This document shows positions 7,341-15,608 of a stretch of 34,045 bases of DNA, one piece after another. The notes under the pieces were generated by a model, which was given only the letters and a program-made list of their open reading frames with translations, had not been told where the DNA came from and did not search any database. The stretch lies in assembly GCA_021208265.1 (NCBI GenBank), contig JAJOJU010000044.1:1-34045 (forward strand), in the 5' to 3' direction. The DNA comes from Alphaproteobacteria bacterium (lineage in GTDB: Bacteria > Pseudomonadota > Alphaproteobacteria > Micavibrionales > Micavibrionaceae). The position numbers and the translations under genes were made by a program. Position 1 is the first letter of the stretch, and each line of letters begins with the position of its first letter.

Positions 7341-7368
7341 ACCCGCCCGACTGTGGCGGGTTTTTTTA
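7341..7368 (+). terminator. Rho-independent terminator after the acidic cargo gene
   Basis: ACCCGCC (7341-7347) and GGCGGGT (7355-7361) form a 7-base GC-rich stem around a 7-base loop, followed by TTTTTTT. It has the same stem sequence as the terminator at 4327-4345. Confidence 0.85.
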
Positions 7369-7392
7369 TTGTCCCTAAAACTGGAGGAAATT

Positions 7393-9414
7393 ATGCCCCA
7401 TATCCAAATGCCGGATGTGACGCCGATTGTGCGTTATCTGGCCGACGGGATTGAGACCGTCTTTACGTACCCGTTTCCGATTTTCGCCAGCGAGGATTTG
7501 AAGGTTTATCTGGACGGCGCGCCGCAGGTAAGCGGCTTTGATATCGCCGGAGCGGGTGCGACAAGCGGCGGCACGGTTACATTTGATACCGCGCCTGCGG
7601 AGGATGCTATTGTCACGCTCGTCCGCATTTTACCGCTGGAACGCCTGACCGATTTTATTGAGGGCGGCGATTTTTCAGCGAGCGCTATCAACACGGAGCT
7701 GGATTTTCTGGTGGCGGCGCTTCAGCAGGTTAATCGTGAAAACGATCTGATGCTGAAATATGGCGACCATGAAACGCCAGGATTGACGGAACTGCCGTCC
7801 AAAAAAATCCGCAAGAACAAAGCCCTGGGGTTTGATGGGGATGGCAACCCGGTGGCGGTATCGCTCGCAGGTTCCATGGCAATGCCGGATTATGCTGTGA
7901 GCGGTACAGGGGCACTGGAACGTTCCGTATCAGATAAGATAAAAGAACTCGTTTCGGTTAAGGATTTTGGGGCTGCGGGGGATGGCATAACGGACGATAC
8001 GATTGCCCTTCAAAACGCGCTGGCTGCGCACGATTTAATATCGATACCATCCGGATCGTATTTAATATCAAACACTCTCGAAATCGGAAATTTCAAGGCG
8101 CTTTTGGGTTCTGGGCAAAGCTCGGTGATTAAATGCCAGAGTCAAAGTTTTGATGCCATACATGTTGTCGGAAAAGGTGGGGTTATCCACAATTTAAGAA
8201 TTGAGAATGGAGATACGGCCGTGAAGCTTTACGGCAAGACATCGGAGTGCACACAGAATCTTGTTAGCGATGTGCAGATTATAGGCGCTGAAAGCGGCCT
8301 TGTTCTAGATGGGTATACGAGCGGCGATAACCCTTGTTACTGGAACACGTTCCGGAACATTTTGATTGAGCAGCCGGGTGTGCAGGGTGTGCATCTTACA
8401 AAATCCGGTGCGGGTGATACGCCGAATGCTAACCGTTTTTACGGTATCCGCGTTTATTCCAAGGGAGCGACGACTAGCGGCTCCGGTTTTTATGTGGAGA
8501 ACGGCTCGCTCAATAACAGCTTCATTGATTGCGAAGCCAATGTGAACGGAGCAACGGCCGATGCGTGTTTCCGCGTGGGGGCGGATTCTGATAAAACGCT
8601 GATTGTGAATCTGCTCTGTGAATCCAGCAACACCGTGCCGAATGTGCAGCTGGATAGTGGTTCGGTGGAAACGGCGATTATCAATCTTTCGGCCGAAAGC
8701 GATGGCGCGGCGATATATGATCTTTCCGGTGGGAATTACGATGCGATCAATGCCGGGTGGCCTGAAAAGAACCGCCTGCGTAAAACGGTGGTGACGGATT
8801 TAAAAGCCACGCTGCTGCGGCAGGACACGGAATATATCGATGCCACAGGAACGGTCAGCCTTGATCTATCACACTCCGTACATCTGGTGAGCTCTTACGG
8901 GGGTGCTCTCACGATTCAACTGCCCAACGCGGCAGATGCCGCGGCAGCCGTGATGATCATCAAGAAGGTGGATAGCAGTGCCAATATCATCACTGTTACC
9001 GAAGATGGAGGATCAGGGCCGGATGGAAGAAGCATCTTGCTCGGCGGGGAAAACGATTATGTGAGCGTTATCTCCAACGGCGCGGAATGGCATATCATAT
9101 CGAGTAACCGGATGAGCGGGAACACGCGCTATGCCGATACGACAGGCACGTATGATATCGATATGGCGGTGGATACGTATCTGATTTCCAGCTATGGCGG
9201 GGCTGTTACGGCGCGCCTGCCGCCCGCTGATGCGGCCGAAGCTGTCGGGCGCACAGTGACAATCAAGAAAACCGATACCTCCGGCAATGCCGTAACCGTG
9301 ACTGAACAGGGCGGCACAGGGCCGGATAATTACGCCCAGCCGCTTGCCAGCCAGTATAAGGCGATCACGGTCGTATCGGATGGCGGACAGTGGTTCATCG
9401 TTTCCAAATTCTAA
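7393..9414 (+). CDS. Tail fibre / tailspike with T7-gp17-like N-terminus and pectate-lyase-type beta helix
   Basis: The protein has about 673 residues. The start at 7393 is set by GGAGG 5 bases upstream. An in-frame TTG at 7369 lies inside the terminator and is rejected. The N-terminus (VRYLADGIETVFTYPFPIFA) is the virion-anchoring domain seen in T7-like fibres. At about residues 190-215 the stretch VKDFGAAGDGITDDTIALQN is the hallmark opening of the pectate-lyase-3 / tailspike beta-helix family, and a glycine-rich beta helix follows. The C-terminus holds two related ~95-residue units (about 479-573 and 578-673), both with a SSYGGA core, an IKK strand and an ending on a Trp-His/Phe-Ile strand. 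They are likely receptor-binding or trimerisation modules. It probably recognises or degrades a surface polysaccharide, and the substrate is unknown. Confidence 0.8.
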   Translation: MPHIQMPDVTPIVRYLADGIETVFTYPFPIFASEDLKVYLDGAPQVSGFDIAGAGATSGGTVTFDTAPAEDAIVTLVRILPLERLTDFIEGGDFSASAINTELDFLVAALQQVNRENDLMLKYGDHETPGLTELPSKKIRKNKALGFDGDGNPVAVSLAGSMAMPDYAVSGTGALERSVSDKIKELVSVKDFGAAGDGITDDTIALQNALAAHDLISIPSGSYLISNTLEIGNFKALLGSGQSSVIKCQSQSFDAIHVVGKGGVIHNLRIENGDTAVKLYGKTSECTQNLVSDVQIIGAESGLVLDGYTSGDNPCYWNTFRNILIEQPGVQGVHLTKSGAGDTPNANRFYGIRVYSKGATTSGSGFYVENGSLNNSFIDCEANVNGATADACFRVGADSDKTLIVNLLCESSNTVPNVQLDSGSVETAIINLSAESDGAAIYDLSGGNYDAINAGWPEKNRLRKTVVTDLKATLLRQDTEYIDATGTVSLDLSHSVHLVSSYGGALTIQLPNAADAAAAVMIIKKVDSSANIITVTEDGGSGPDGRSILLGGENDYVSVISNGAEWHIISSNRMSGNTRYADTTGTYDIDMAVDTYLISSYGGAVTARLPPADAAEAVGRTVTIKKTDTSGNAVTVTEQGGTGPDNYAQPLASQYKAITVVSDGGQWFIVSKF

Positions 9415-9427
9415 ATGAAAGAACGGG

Positions 9428-10921
9428 ATGGTTCAGGTAGACAAAACATCGGTCGAACATGCCGATTTCAAATTTTTTATCCGCTTGTGGAACAGTACGC
9501 AAAATCAGGTAACCCCGGCAATTCATAACAAAATTGCCGATTGGCTGGAGCGTTCGTGGAAGATTGGCAAGACGAAGCTGCTCCTCATGGCGTTTCGTTC
9601 ATCCGGCAAAAGCACGCTGGTGGGGCTGTTCGCGGCATGGCTTTTATACTGTCGGCCGCATCTTCGTATTCTTGTGCTGGCAGCGGATTTTGAACTGGCG
9701 AAGAAGATGGTGCGTAATGTGAAGCGCGTTATTGAGCTTCATCCTTTGTGCGAGGGCATGAAACCCGCAAAGGCCGATCAGTGGGCTTCCGACCGCTTCA
9801 CCGTGAAGCGCAATCTGGAACTGCGTGATCCATCCATGCTGGCGCGGGGCATTGATTCCAATATCACCGGCAGCCGCGCGGATATCGTGATTTGCGATGA
9901 TGTGGAGGTGCCGAATACTTCCGATACCGCCAACAAAAGGGCGGATTTGCGCGAGAAGCTGCTCGAGATTTCTTACGTTCTGGTGCCGGGCGGGACGGAG
10001 CTTTATGTAGGTACGCCTCACACATATTTCACGATCTACGCCGACAAGCCGCGCGAGCAGCATGGCGAGGAACGGGCGTTTCTTGATGGTTATCATATCC
10101 TCAAAATTCCCGTGTTTGATGCAGGCGGTAACAGCGCCTGGCCGGAGCGGTTTTCGATTGTGAATTTAGAGCGCATCCGCACCCAGACAGGCCCCAATAA
10201 ATTTGCCAGCCAGATGATGCTGGAACCTGTGAATATTGCCGAAGGGCGCCTCAATCCTGATCTTTTGCAATGGTATGATGAAGAGTTGGATTACACGAAA
10301 GAACTGGGCGCGCTGTTTGTAGCGGGCCGGAAAATGGTTTCGGCCTCCAGCTTCTGGGACCCGGCTTTCGCGGCGGCGAAAGGCGATAATTCCGTTCTGG
10401 CGTGCGTGTTTGCGGATGAGGAGGGTAATTACTTTCTCCACCGCGTGGCGTATATCCGTGCGGATGGGGGCGAGATTGATGAAGCCACAGCCCAGTGCCG
10501 TATGGTAGCGAGTATAGCCAAGGCGCTTTATTTGCCCTCCATCACGGTGGAAACGAACGGAATTGGAAAGTTTTTACCAAGCATTCTGCGTAATGAACTG
10601 GCGCTGGCGCATGTACCGACATCTGTGCAGGAATTTTCGCAAACCCGGCCCAAGGATATTCGTATCGTTGAGGCCTTCGATGCCGTGATGGCAGCGGGCA
10701 GGTTATACGCCCATACATCCGTTCAGCAAACACCGTTCATGACGGAAATGCGAGAATGGAATCCGGCGCGAACGAAAGGCCATGATGATGGGCTGGACGC
10801 TATTGCCGGAGCGATTTTACAGCAACCGATAAGGCTTAAGAAACATTACGGCAAGGGGGGGCAGATATGGACAAAATCCAGCCGGGCCCCTTATCGGGCC
10901 CGGACAGATTTCGATGTTTAG
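9428..10921 (+). CDS. Phage terminase large subunit
   Basis: This 497-residue packaging motor has an ATPase and a nuclease domain. Walker A is FRSSGKST (about residues 56-63), Walker B is DIVICDDVE (152-160), and a coupling motif lies near VGTPHTYF. The C-terminal nuclease shows acidic residues in WDPAFAAAKGDNSV, TVETNGIG and GHDDGLDAIAG, as in RNase-H-fold terminase nucleases. It cuts and pumps phage DNA into the prohead through the portal. It follows the tail fibre gene by 13 bases with a weak ribosome site. Its position after the tail genes is usual for podovirus-like prophages. Its last codons overlap the end of a convergent minus-strand gene. Confidence 0.9.
   Translation: MVQVDKTSVEHADFKFFIRLWNSTQNQVTPAIHNKIADWLERSWKIGKTKLLLMAFRSSGKSTLVGLFAAWLLYCRPHLRILVLAADFELAKKMVRNVKRVIELHPLCEGMKPAKADQWASDRFTVKRNLELRDPSMLARGIDSNITGSRADIVICDDVEVPNTSDTANKRADLREKLLEISYVLVPGGTELYVGTPHTYFTIYADKPREQHGEERAFLDGYHILKIPVFDAGGNSAWPERFSIVNLERIRTQTGPNKFASQMMLEPVNIAEGRLNPDLLQWYDEELDYTKELGALFVAGRKMVSASSFWDPAFAAAKGDNSVLACVFADEEGNYFLHRVAYIRADGGEIDEATAQCRMVASIAKALYLPSITVETNGIGKFLPSILRNELALAHVPTSVQEFSQTRPKDIRIVEAFDAVMAAGRLYAHTSVQQTPFMTEMREWNPARTKGHDDGLDAIAGAILQQPIRLKKHYGKGGQIWTKSSRAPYRARTDFDV
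10882..10903. repeat. GC-rich hairpin at the end of the terminase gene
   Basis: CCGGGCCC (10882-10889) and GGGCCCGG (10896-10903) are perfect 8-base reverse complements with a 6-base loop, inside the last codons of the terminase gene. No T run follows, so it is not a standard terminator. It may protect the mRNA 3' end where two genes converge. Confidence 0.5.
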
Positions 10922-11100
10922 AGAACGCGAGCAGCCCAGGGTAATTCCAGGCGGAAATCCTGAGGTTGTTCGGACTCATTTGTATTTGAATCATTGGTAT
11001 CTGTACTGAATGGGGGTGTTTTTGCACCGTCATTTTGGGGATTGAGATCCGCATGGGCGCTGAACATTCCATACAGCATTACTTCTTTGTGTTCGGTCAT
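10918..11100 (-). CDS. Small unknown protein convergent with terminase
   Basis: This 60-residue product is preceded by a near-ideal ribosome site, AAGGAG, 7 bases before the ATG. That is the main reason to believe it. The sequence is polar and rich in Asn, Thr, Asp and Pro in its middle (TDTNDSNTNESEQPQDF) and ends in LELPWAARVL. There is no signal peptide, membrane helix or family that I recognise. The stop codon overlaps the terminase stop by two bases on the opposite strand. Like the PilZ gene it is an antisense gene inside the late region, so it is probably expressed in the lysogen. Confidence 0.55.
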   Translation of the reverse strand: MTEHKEVMLYGMFSAHADLNPQNDGAKTPPFSTDTNDSNTNESEQPQDFRLELPWAARVL

Positions 11101-11194
11101 GTCTGTTCTCCTTCAGGTTATGACGCGCGGACCATAAGGGAAGTGCCGATTTTATAGAACTATAATTATTGCAACCCTGATTCCGGAAAAACGC

Positions 11195-11515
11195 ATGACA
11201 ACACTTTCACACGATTTGGTGTGGTGGATCACCGTTGTTGATCTGCCCGCCATGGCCGGCCTTTTTTGGCTTATCTGGCGGACGCGCCAGGATTCTGAAA
11301 CTACGATGGACTATCTGCAAACCTTGTTAGAGCGCCGTACCGAACAGCTGCGTGACGCGCTGAACGCCTTCAAACTGGAGGTCGCCAAAACCTATGCCAG
11401 CCAGAATGATTTGCGGCAGGTCGAACTGCGCATTGTTGATCATTTGCTCCGTATTGAAGCCAAGCTGGATTCAACAGCCCTTAAGGCTGAAGCCTTAAAA
11501 GCCAAATCCGAATAA
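11195..11515 (+). CDS. Small membrane protein of the lysis region
   Basis: This 106-residue protein has one N-terminal transmembrane segment (residues about 8-28, WWITVVDLPAMAGLFWLIWR). A long, charged amphipathic or coiled-coil helix follows (YLQTLLERRTEQLRDALNAF and onward). A TATAAT hexamer at 11161-11166 may be its -10 box, but no good -35 is visible. It is directly upstream of the endolysin. The single N-terminal TM plus coiled coil is compatible with a spanin-like or antiholin-like role, or with a tail-associated membrane protein. The specific function is not determined. Confidence 0.6.
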   Translation: MTTLSHDLVWWITVVDLPAMAGLFWLIWRTRQDSETTMDYLQTLLERRTEQLRDALNAFKLEVAKTYASQNDLRQVELRIVDHLLRIEAKLDSTALKAEALKAKSE

Positions 11516-11531
11516 ACAAAGGAAATCACTC

Positions 11532-12035
11532 ATGAAAAAACCGACATTGATTGCGGTGGACGGCAAGACCGTTCCGCCAAAGAATACACCTGACAAAAAC
11601 GCACTCGATTTTTACCGTGAACTGGAAACCGATGTGCTGGCCCGCACCCTGTGGGGCGAAGCACGCGGTGAAGGTGATAAGGGCATGGAAGCTGTGGCTT
11701 GCGTGATTATGAACCGCGTGCGCGTGGCCGAAGAAAAAGGGCGTTACTGGTGGGGGAATAATATTATTCAGGTGTGCCAGAAGCCTTATCAGTTTTCCTG
11801 CTGGAACAGGTCTGATCCCAATTTCAAGAAAGTGCAGGCGGTGGATTCCACCGATTATTATTTTGCGAGCGCGCTGCGGATTGCGCGCCGGGTTATCGGG
11901 CAGTGCCAGATGGATATCACAAACGGCGCCACGCATTACCATGCCGACAGCATCGCCAAGCCCTTCTGGGCGAAAGGGCAGGAGCCGCGCGCCGTGATCG
12001 GGCATCATATCTTCTACCGTATTATTGAGGAGTAA
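11532..12035 (+). CDS. Phage endolysin, SleB-type cell wall hydrolase
   Basis: This 167-residue protein contains the Hydrolase_2 (SleB) fold motifs in order: ARTLWGEARGEGDKGMEAVA with catalytic Glu43, VIMNRV, VCQKPYQFSCW, and GATHYHAD near the C-terminus. SleB-family enzymes are muramidases or lytic transglycosylases acting on peptidoglycan glycan strands. There is no signal peptide, so it should need a holin to cross the membrane, and a holin gene starts 4 bases after its stop. AAAGGA lies just before the start. It is unlikely to be a spore-related enzyme given the phage context. Confidence 0.85.
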   Translation: MKKPTLIAVDGKTVPPKNTPDKNALDFYRELETDVLARTLWGEARGEGDKGMEAVACVIMNRVRVAEEKGRYWWGNNIIQVCQKPYQFSCWNRSDPNFKKVQAVDSTDYYFASALRIARRVIGQCQMDITNGATHYHADSIAKPFWAKGQEPRAVIGHHIFYRIIEE

Positions 12036-12038
12036 GCC

Positions 12039-12566
12039 ATGTTGCCAGCTTTGATTGCTAAAATAGGTCTTCCGGTTTTAGTGAATGTTTTGAGTGAGGC
12101 GCTGGGGTCTATCGATACGCCCGTGACCAAGGGCGCGGCGGAAGCGTTGAGCCAGGTTGATGATGCGCTTCGGAATGGCGGCATATCGCCGGAACAGCTT
12201 AAAGAAGCCAACCGCCATGCGGAGGCGCTCGCGCAAATGCAGTCCGAAGAATACAAAGCGTCAGTCGAGCAGGTAAATCAATCCCTGCGCGCCGAGATTG
12301 CTTCAACTGACCCTTACGTTCGGCGTATGCGCCCCACTTTCGGCTATTTGATGGCGGCCACATGGGCAGCGCAGATGTTTGGCATTGCTTATGTGATTAT
12401 TTTTGAAACCGCGCAGGCAGGCGAGGTTATGGCGGCGATGGCATCATTAAGCGCCATCTGGGCCGTAGGTCTATCCGTGATGGGGATATACGTTTACAAG
12501 CGTAGCGAGGAAAAGCAAGGCGTTGCCGGGCGGGAAATTATTTTTTGGAATAACCCAAAAAAATAG
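12039..12566 (+). CDS. Holin of the 3TMP family
   Basis: This 175-residue protein begins with a hydrophobic helix (LPALIAKIGLPVLVNVL). A charged helical stretch runs over about residues 55-95. RAEIASTDPYVRRMRPTFGY is a signature of the three-TM holin family, and two closely spaced transmembrane helices follow (about 104-124 and 130-152). It makes the membrane lesion that lets the endolysin reach peptidoglycan. It is coupled to the endolysin gene with a 4-base gap. It is the last recognisable phage gene, and chromosomal sequence resumes within about 80 bases. Confidence 0.8.
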   Translation: MLPALIAKIGLPVLVNVLSEALGSIDTPVTKGAAEALSQVDDALRNGGISPEQLKEANRHAEALAQMQSEEYKASVEQVNQSLRAEIASTDPYVRRMRPTFGYLMAATWAAQMFGIAYVIIFETAQAGEVMAAMASLSAIWAVGLSVMGIYVYKRSEEKQGVAGREIIFWNNPKK

Positions 12567-12643
12567 CGTGGTTCGGGCTTTATTGCCGCGTTCTTTGGTT
12601 TATATTAGGGCTGATTAATTACATCAGGAAGGCTCTAAGGACC

Positions 12644-13916
12644 ATGACCAGCCCTACCATCAAAATGCCCAAGGCCGTTGACCGGGCCGCGGAAAATGTT
12701 TTCCAGCCCATTCGCCGTTTTTTCCAGTTGGAAGCTGCCGGGGGTATCCTGCTGGTGTTTGCGGCGATGGTTGCTCTTATTATCGCCAACACACCGCTTT
12801 ACGCCTATTACGATTACATCCTGCATGATGTAAAATTTACAATCGGCTTCAGCGACAGCAGCTATGAAGGCTTCCGTTTTGATATCAGCAAGAACCTTTT
12901 GCACTGGATCAATGACGGCTTTATGGCGATCTTTTTCTTTCTTGTGGGGCTTGAGATTAAGCGCGAACTGACAACGGGCGAGCTTTCCACCCGTTCCCGC
13001 GCACTGCTTCCGGCGCTGGCAGCCGTGGGTGGTATGGCTGTTCCAGCACTGATTTATTATCTGTTTAACATGGAAACGCCCGAAAATCTTCCGGGCTGGG
13101 CGATTCCATCGGCAACCGATATTGCGTTTTCCCTGGGGGTTTTGGGCCTGCTGGGTACACGTGCGCCAGTTCGTCTTAAAATCCTTCTTATGGCTATTGC
13201 GGTGATTGACGATCTGGGCGCCATTATCATCATCGCCGTGTTCTATAGCGGCGCGCTGGAGATGTATCCGCTTATCGTGGCAGCTCTGGCGCTGGCGGGG
13301 TTGTTCCTTCTCAACATCCGCAATACGTCCTCTATCACGCCCTATGTACTTTTAGGGCTTATTCTCTGGGTGGCTGTGCTTAAATCCGGCGTTCACGCAA
13401 CCCTGGCGGGTGTGGCGACTGCTCTTTTTATCCCCGTCACATGCCCCCGCCGCGAGGGCCACTCCCCGTGCGAAAATCTGGAGCATTCCCTGCACCCGTG
13501 GGTAGCATACGGTATTCTTCCTCTGTTTGCGCTGACCAATGCAGGCGTTCCCTTTACCGGTATGGGTTTTCATTCGTTGTTCGAACCGGTCACGATCGGG
13601 ATTATTCTAGGCCTGTTTATAGGGAAACAGATCGGCATTTTCGGTATTTTGTGGCTGTGTATCAAGACCGGTATTTCTCCAGCAATCAAGGGGATTGGCT
13701 GGATACATCTGTATGGAGTTGCCATTTTGTGCGGGATAGTTTTACCATGTCGCTCTTCATCGGTGGGCTGGCCTTTGCTGACTTGCATCATCAGGCATCA
13801 ATCAGGCTGGGCGTGCTGGTGGGGTCAATCCTCTCGGCGATCGTTGGTTTCCTCGTGCTTTATCTGGCACGCCGGCGGAGGATCCGGAGCCGACACCCAA
13901 AGAACAATGGAAGTAA
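12644..13916 (+). CDS. nhaA: Na+/H+ antiporter NhaA, frameshifted near its C-terminus
   Basis: This inner-membrane protein exchanges two H+ for one Na+ and maintains pH and sodium balance. The first ~365 residues read cleanly. LVGLEIKRELTTGEL, AIPSATDIAFSLGVLGLLG and AIAVIDDLGAIIIIA (the paired aspartates of the ion site) are all family hallmarks. At 13,735-13,743 (GGGATAGTTTTACC) one base, most likely a G, is missing. The proper continuation FTMSLFIGGLAFADL and LGVLVGSILSAIVGFLVLYL is in the next frame. A second shift near 13,870 gives the natural hydrophilic end PEPTPKEQWK and a stop at 13,914-13,916. As written, the first frame ends in scrambled sequence at 13,927. It follows the prophage directly and has AAGGA before its start. 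Confidence 0.88.
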
Positions 13917-13993
13917 TTTTTCGTTAAGGGTTTTAGTGATATAGTCACCGGGTTAGTTTCTTTAACAACTCACCCGAATATGGCTTAATTATC

Positions 13994-15444
13994 ATGACAA
14001 AAACACCTATTACGATCGCGCGTGGCGATGGCATCGGCCCTGAAATTATGGATGCAACCCTCAAGATTCTGGAGGCTGCCGGAGCGCAGCTCGAATATGA
14101 GGAAATTGAGATCGGCAAGGCCGTGTATGAACGCGGCGTTAAAAACGGTATCGAAGAAAGCGCCTGGGATTCCTTGCGCCGTACCAAAGTTTTCCTGAAG
14201 GCCCCCATTACCACACCGCAAGGGGGCGGGTTTAAATCGCTGAACGTGACGATCCGTAAGTCGCTTTCGATGTATGCGAATGTGCGCCCGTGTGTATCCT
14301 ACGCGCCTTATGTGGAAACAAATCACCCGAATATGGATTTGGTGATCATCCGTGAAAACGAAGAAGATTTGTATGGCGGGATTGAATATCGCCAGTCTCA
14401 GGAAGTGATGGCTTCCACCAAGATCATCACACGTCCCGGCACGGAACGCATCGTGCGTTATGCCTTTGAATATGCCCGCGCTAACGGCCGTAAGAAGGTT
14501 ACCTGCATGACCAAGGACAACATCATGAAGATGTCGGATGGTCTCTTCCACAAGGTGTTTGATGATATCAAAACGGAATATCCTGATATCGCGACCGATC
14601 ACATGATCATCGATATCGGCACGGCCAAGGTGGCAAACGCGCCGCATTTGTTCGATGTGATCGTAACACCCAATTTATACGGCGATATTATCTCTGACGT
14701 GGCGGCGGAAGTGACGGGGTCAGTCGGCCTCGGCGGTTCCTCCAACGTGGGCGATAATTTTGGTATGTTTGAAGCCATTCACGGCTCGGCGCCTGATATT
14801 GCCGGGCAAGGGATTGCCAACCCGTCGGGCCTTCTTCTCGGCGCTGTTATGATGCTGGTGCATGTGGGGCAGGGCGAATGTGCTGCCAAGATCCACAATG
14901 CGTGGCTAAAAAACCATTGAAGACGGTATACACACGGGCGAAAATTTTTCGTCAGGGGAAATCTAAGGAAAGAGTGGGGTAACTGCTGATTTCAGCAAGG
15001 CTGTAATACGAGCGTCTTGGTCAAAAGCCTTCCATCATGAAAGTGGCTGATTATTCCAAGGTGCCTGCCGGCGGCATGAAAATTCCGCGCCTTAAAACTT
15101 ATGATGTTGAGAAGAAAGAACGCGTGGGCGTTGATATTAATATCAATTGGGATCATTCCGCGGAGCATCTGGCAAATTCTGTTCTGCCGTGCGTGCCGGA
15201 TGGACTTGAGCTTAAGATGATTTCCAACCGCGGCACAAAAGTTTGGCCTGATGGGCAAGCAGAAACATTCTGCGCGGATAACTGGCGCCTGCGTTTCAAG
15301 GGCACGGATGGCCGCATTATTTGCACATCAGAGGTGATTTCCATGATGGACGCTTTAAATAAGGCCGATATCAACGTCACCAAGATGATCATGCTCCACA
15401 ACTTTGACGGCGTGCCAGGCTACACGGTCGCGCAAGGCGAATAA
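13994..15444 (+). CDS. icd: Isocitrate dehydrogenase (long form), several frame breaks
   Basis: This TCA-cycle enzyme oxidises isocitrate to 2-oxoglutarate and CO2. Residues 1-305 contain ARGDGIGPEIMDATL, NVTIRKSLSMYANVRP (substrate loop), IRENEEDLYGGIEYR, NLYGDIISDVAAEV and EAIHGSAPDIAGQGIANPSG (cofactor region). The HGSAPDIAG form, with Asp rather than the Lys of E. coli IDH, resembles NAD-type enzymes. After AWLK the frame breaks at an A6 run (14,908-14,913). Fragments TIEDGIHTG, IFRQGKSKERVG, TADFSKAVI and LGQKPSIMKVADYSKVP then appear in alternating frames up to about 15,020, after which one frame runs to 15,444. This C-terminal domain is the extension found in ~480-residue IDHs such as those of Rickettsia. 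Clustered indels within ~110 bases of an essential gene suggest poor consensus there. Confidence 0.88.
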
Positions 15445-15477
15445 TACCCGTTCGCATTCAAGGAATGAGAATGGGTA
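15445..15477. repeat. Long imperfect hairpin directly after icd
   Basis: TACCCGTTCGCATTC and GAATGAGAATGGGTA form a 15-base stem with one G-T pair and one mismatch around a 3-base loop, starting right after the icd stop. No T run follows. It is a probable transcript-end stabiliser or a dispersed-repeat unit. Confidence 0.5.
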
Positions 15478-15536
15478 TGAGGGACGCGACTGCGGCCCCG
15501 CGCGGATAGCGCGAAGCCTGCGTGGCGTTTGAGCGC

Positions 15537-15578
15537 TTTTGCCATCAAATGATGGCAAAATGCATATGTTTGTTGACA
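15537..15578 (+). promoter_or_regulatory. Perfect dyad followed by a TTGACA -35 box
   Basis: TTTTGCCATCA-AA-TGATGGCAAAA (15,537-15,560) is an 11-base perfect dyad. A consensus TTGACA follows at 15,573-15,578 with a poor -10 (TCTGAT, 18 bases on), just ahead of the start at 15,609. The dyad could be an operator for that promoter or a terminator-like hairpin for icd. Confidence 0.4.
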
Positions 15579-15608
15579 TAAGGTTTTTCTCTCTGCTCTG
15601 ATGCGTCT

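Noticed and set aside
7369-7392. Upstream TTG start for the tail fibre
   Set aside because: It lies at the T run of the terminator, while the ATG at 7,393 has an ideal GGAGG.
13441-13944. Separate 167-residue gene overlapping nhaA
   Set aside because: Its second half is simply the frame-shifted NhaA C-terminus; its first half is noise.
13985-14647. 220-residue minus-strand frame
   Set aside because: It is a shadow of icd with His/Arg/Ile-rich composition typical of antisense reading and no ribosome site.
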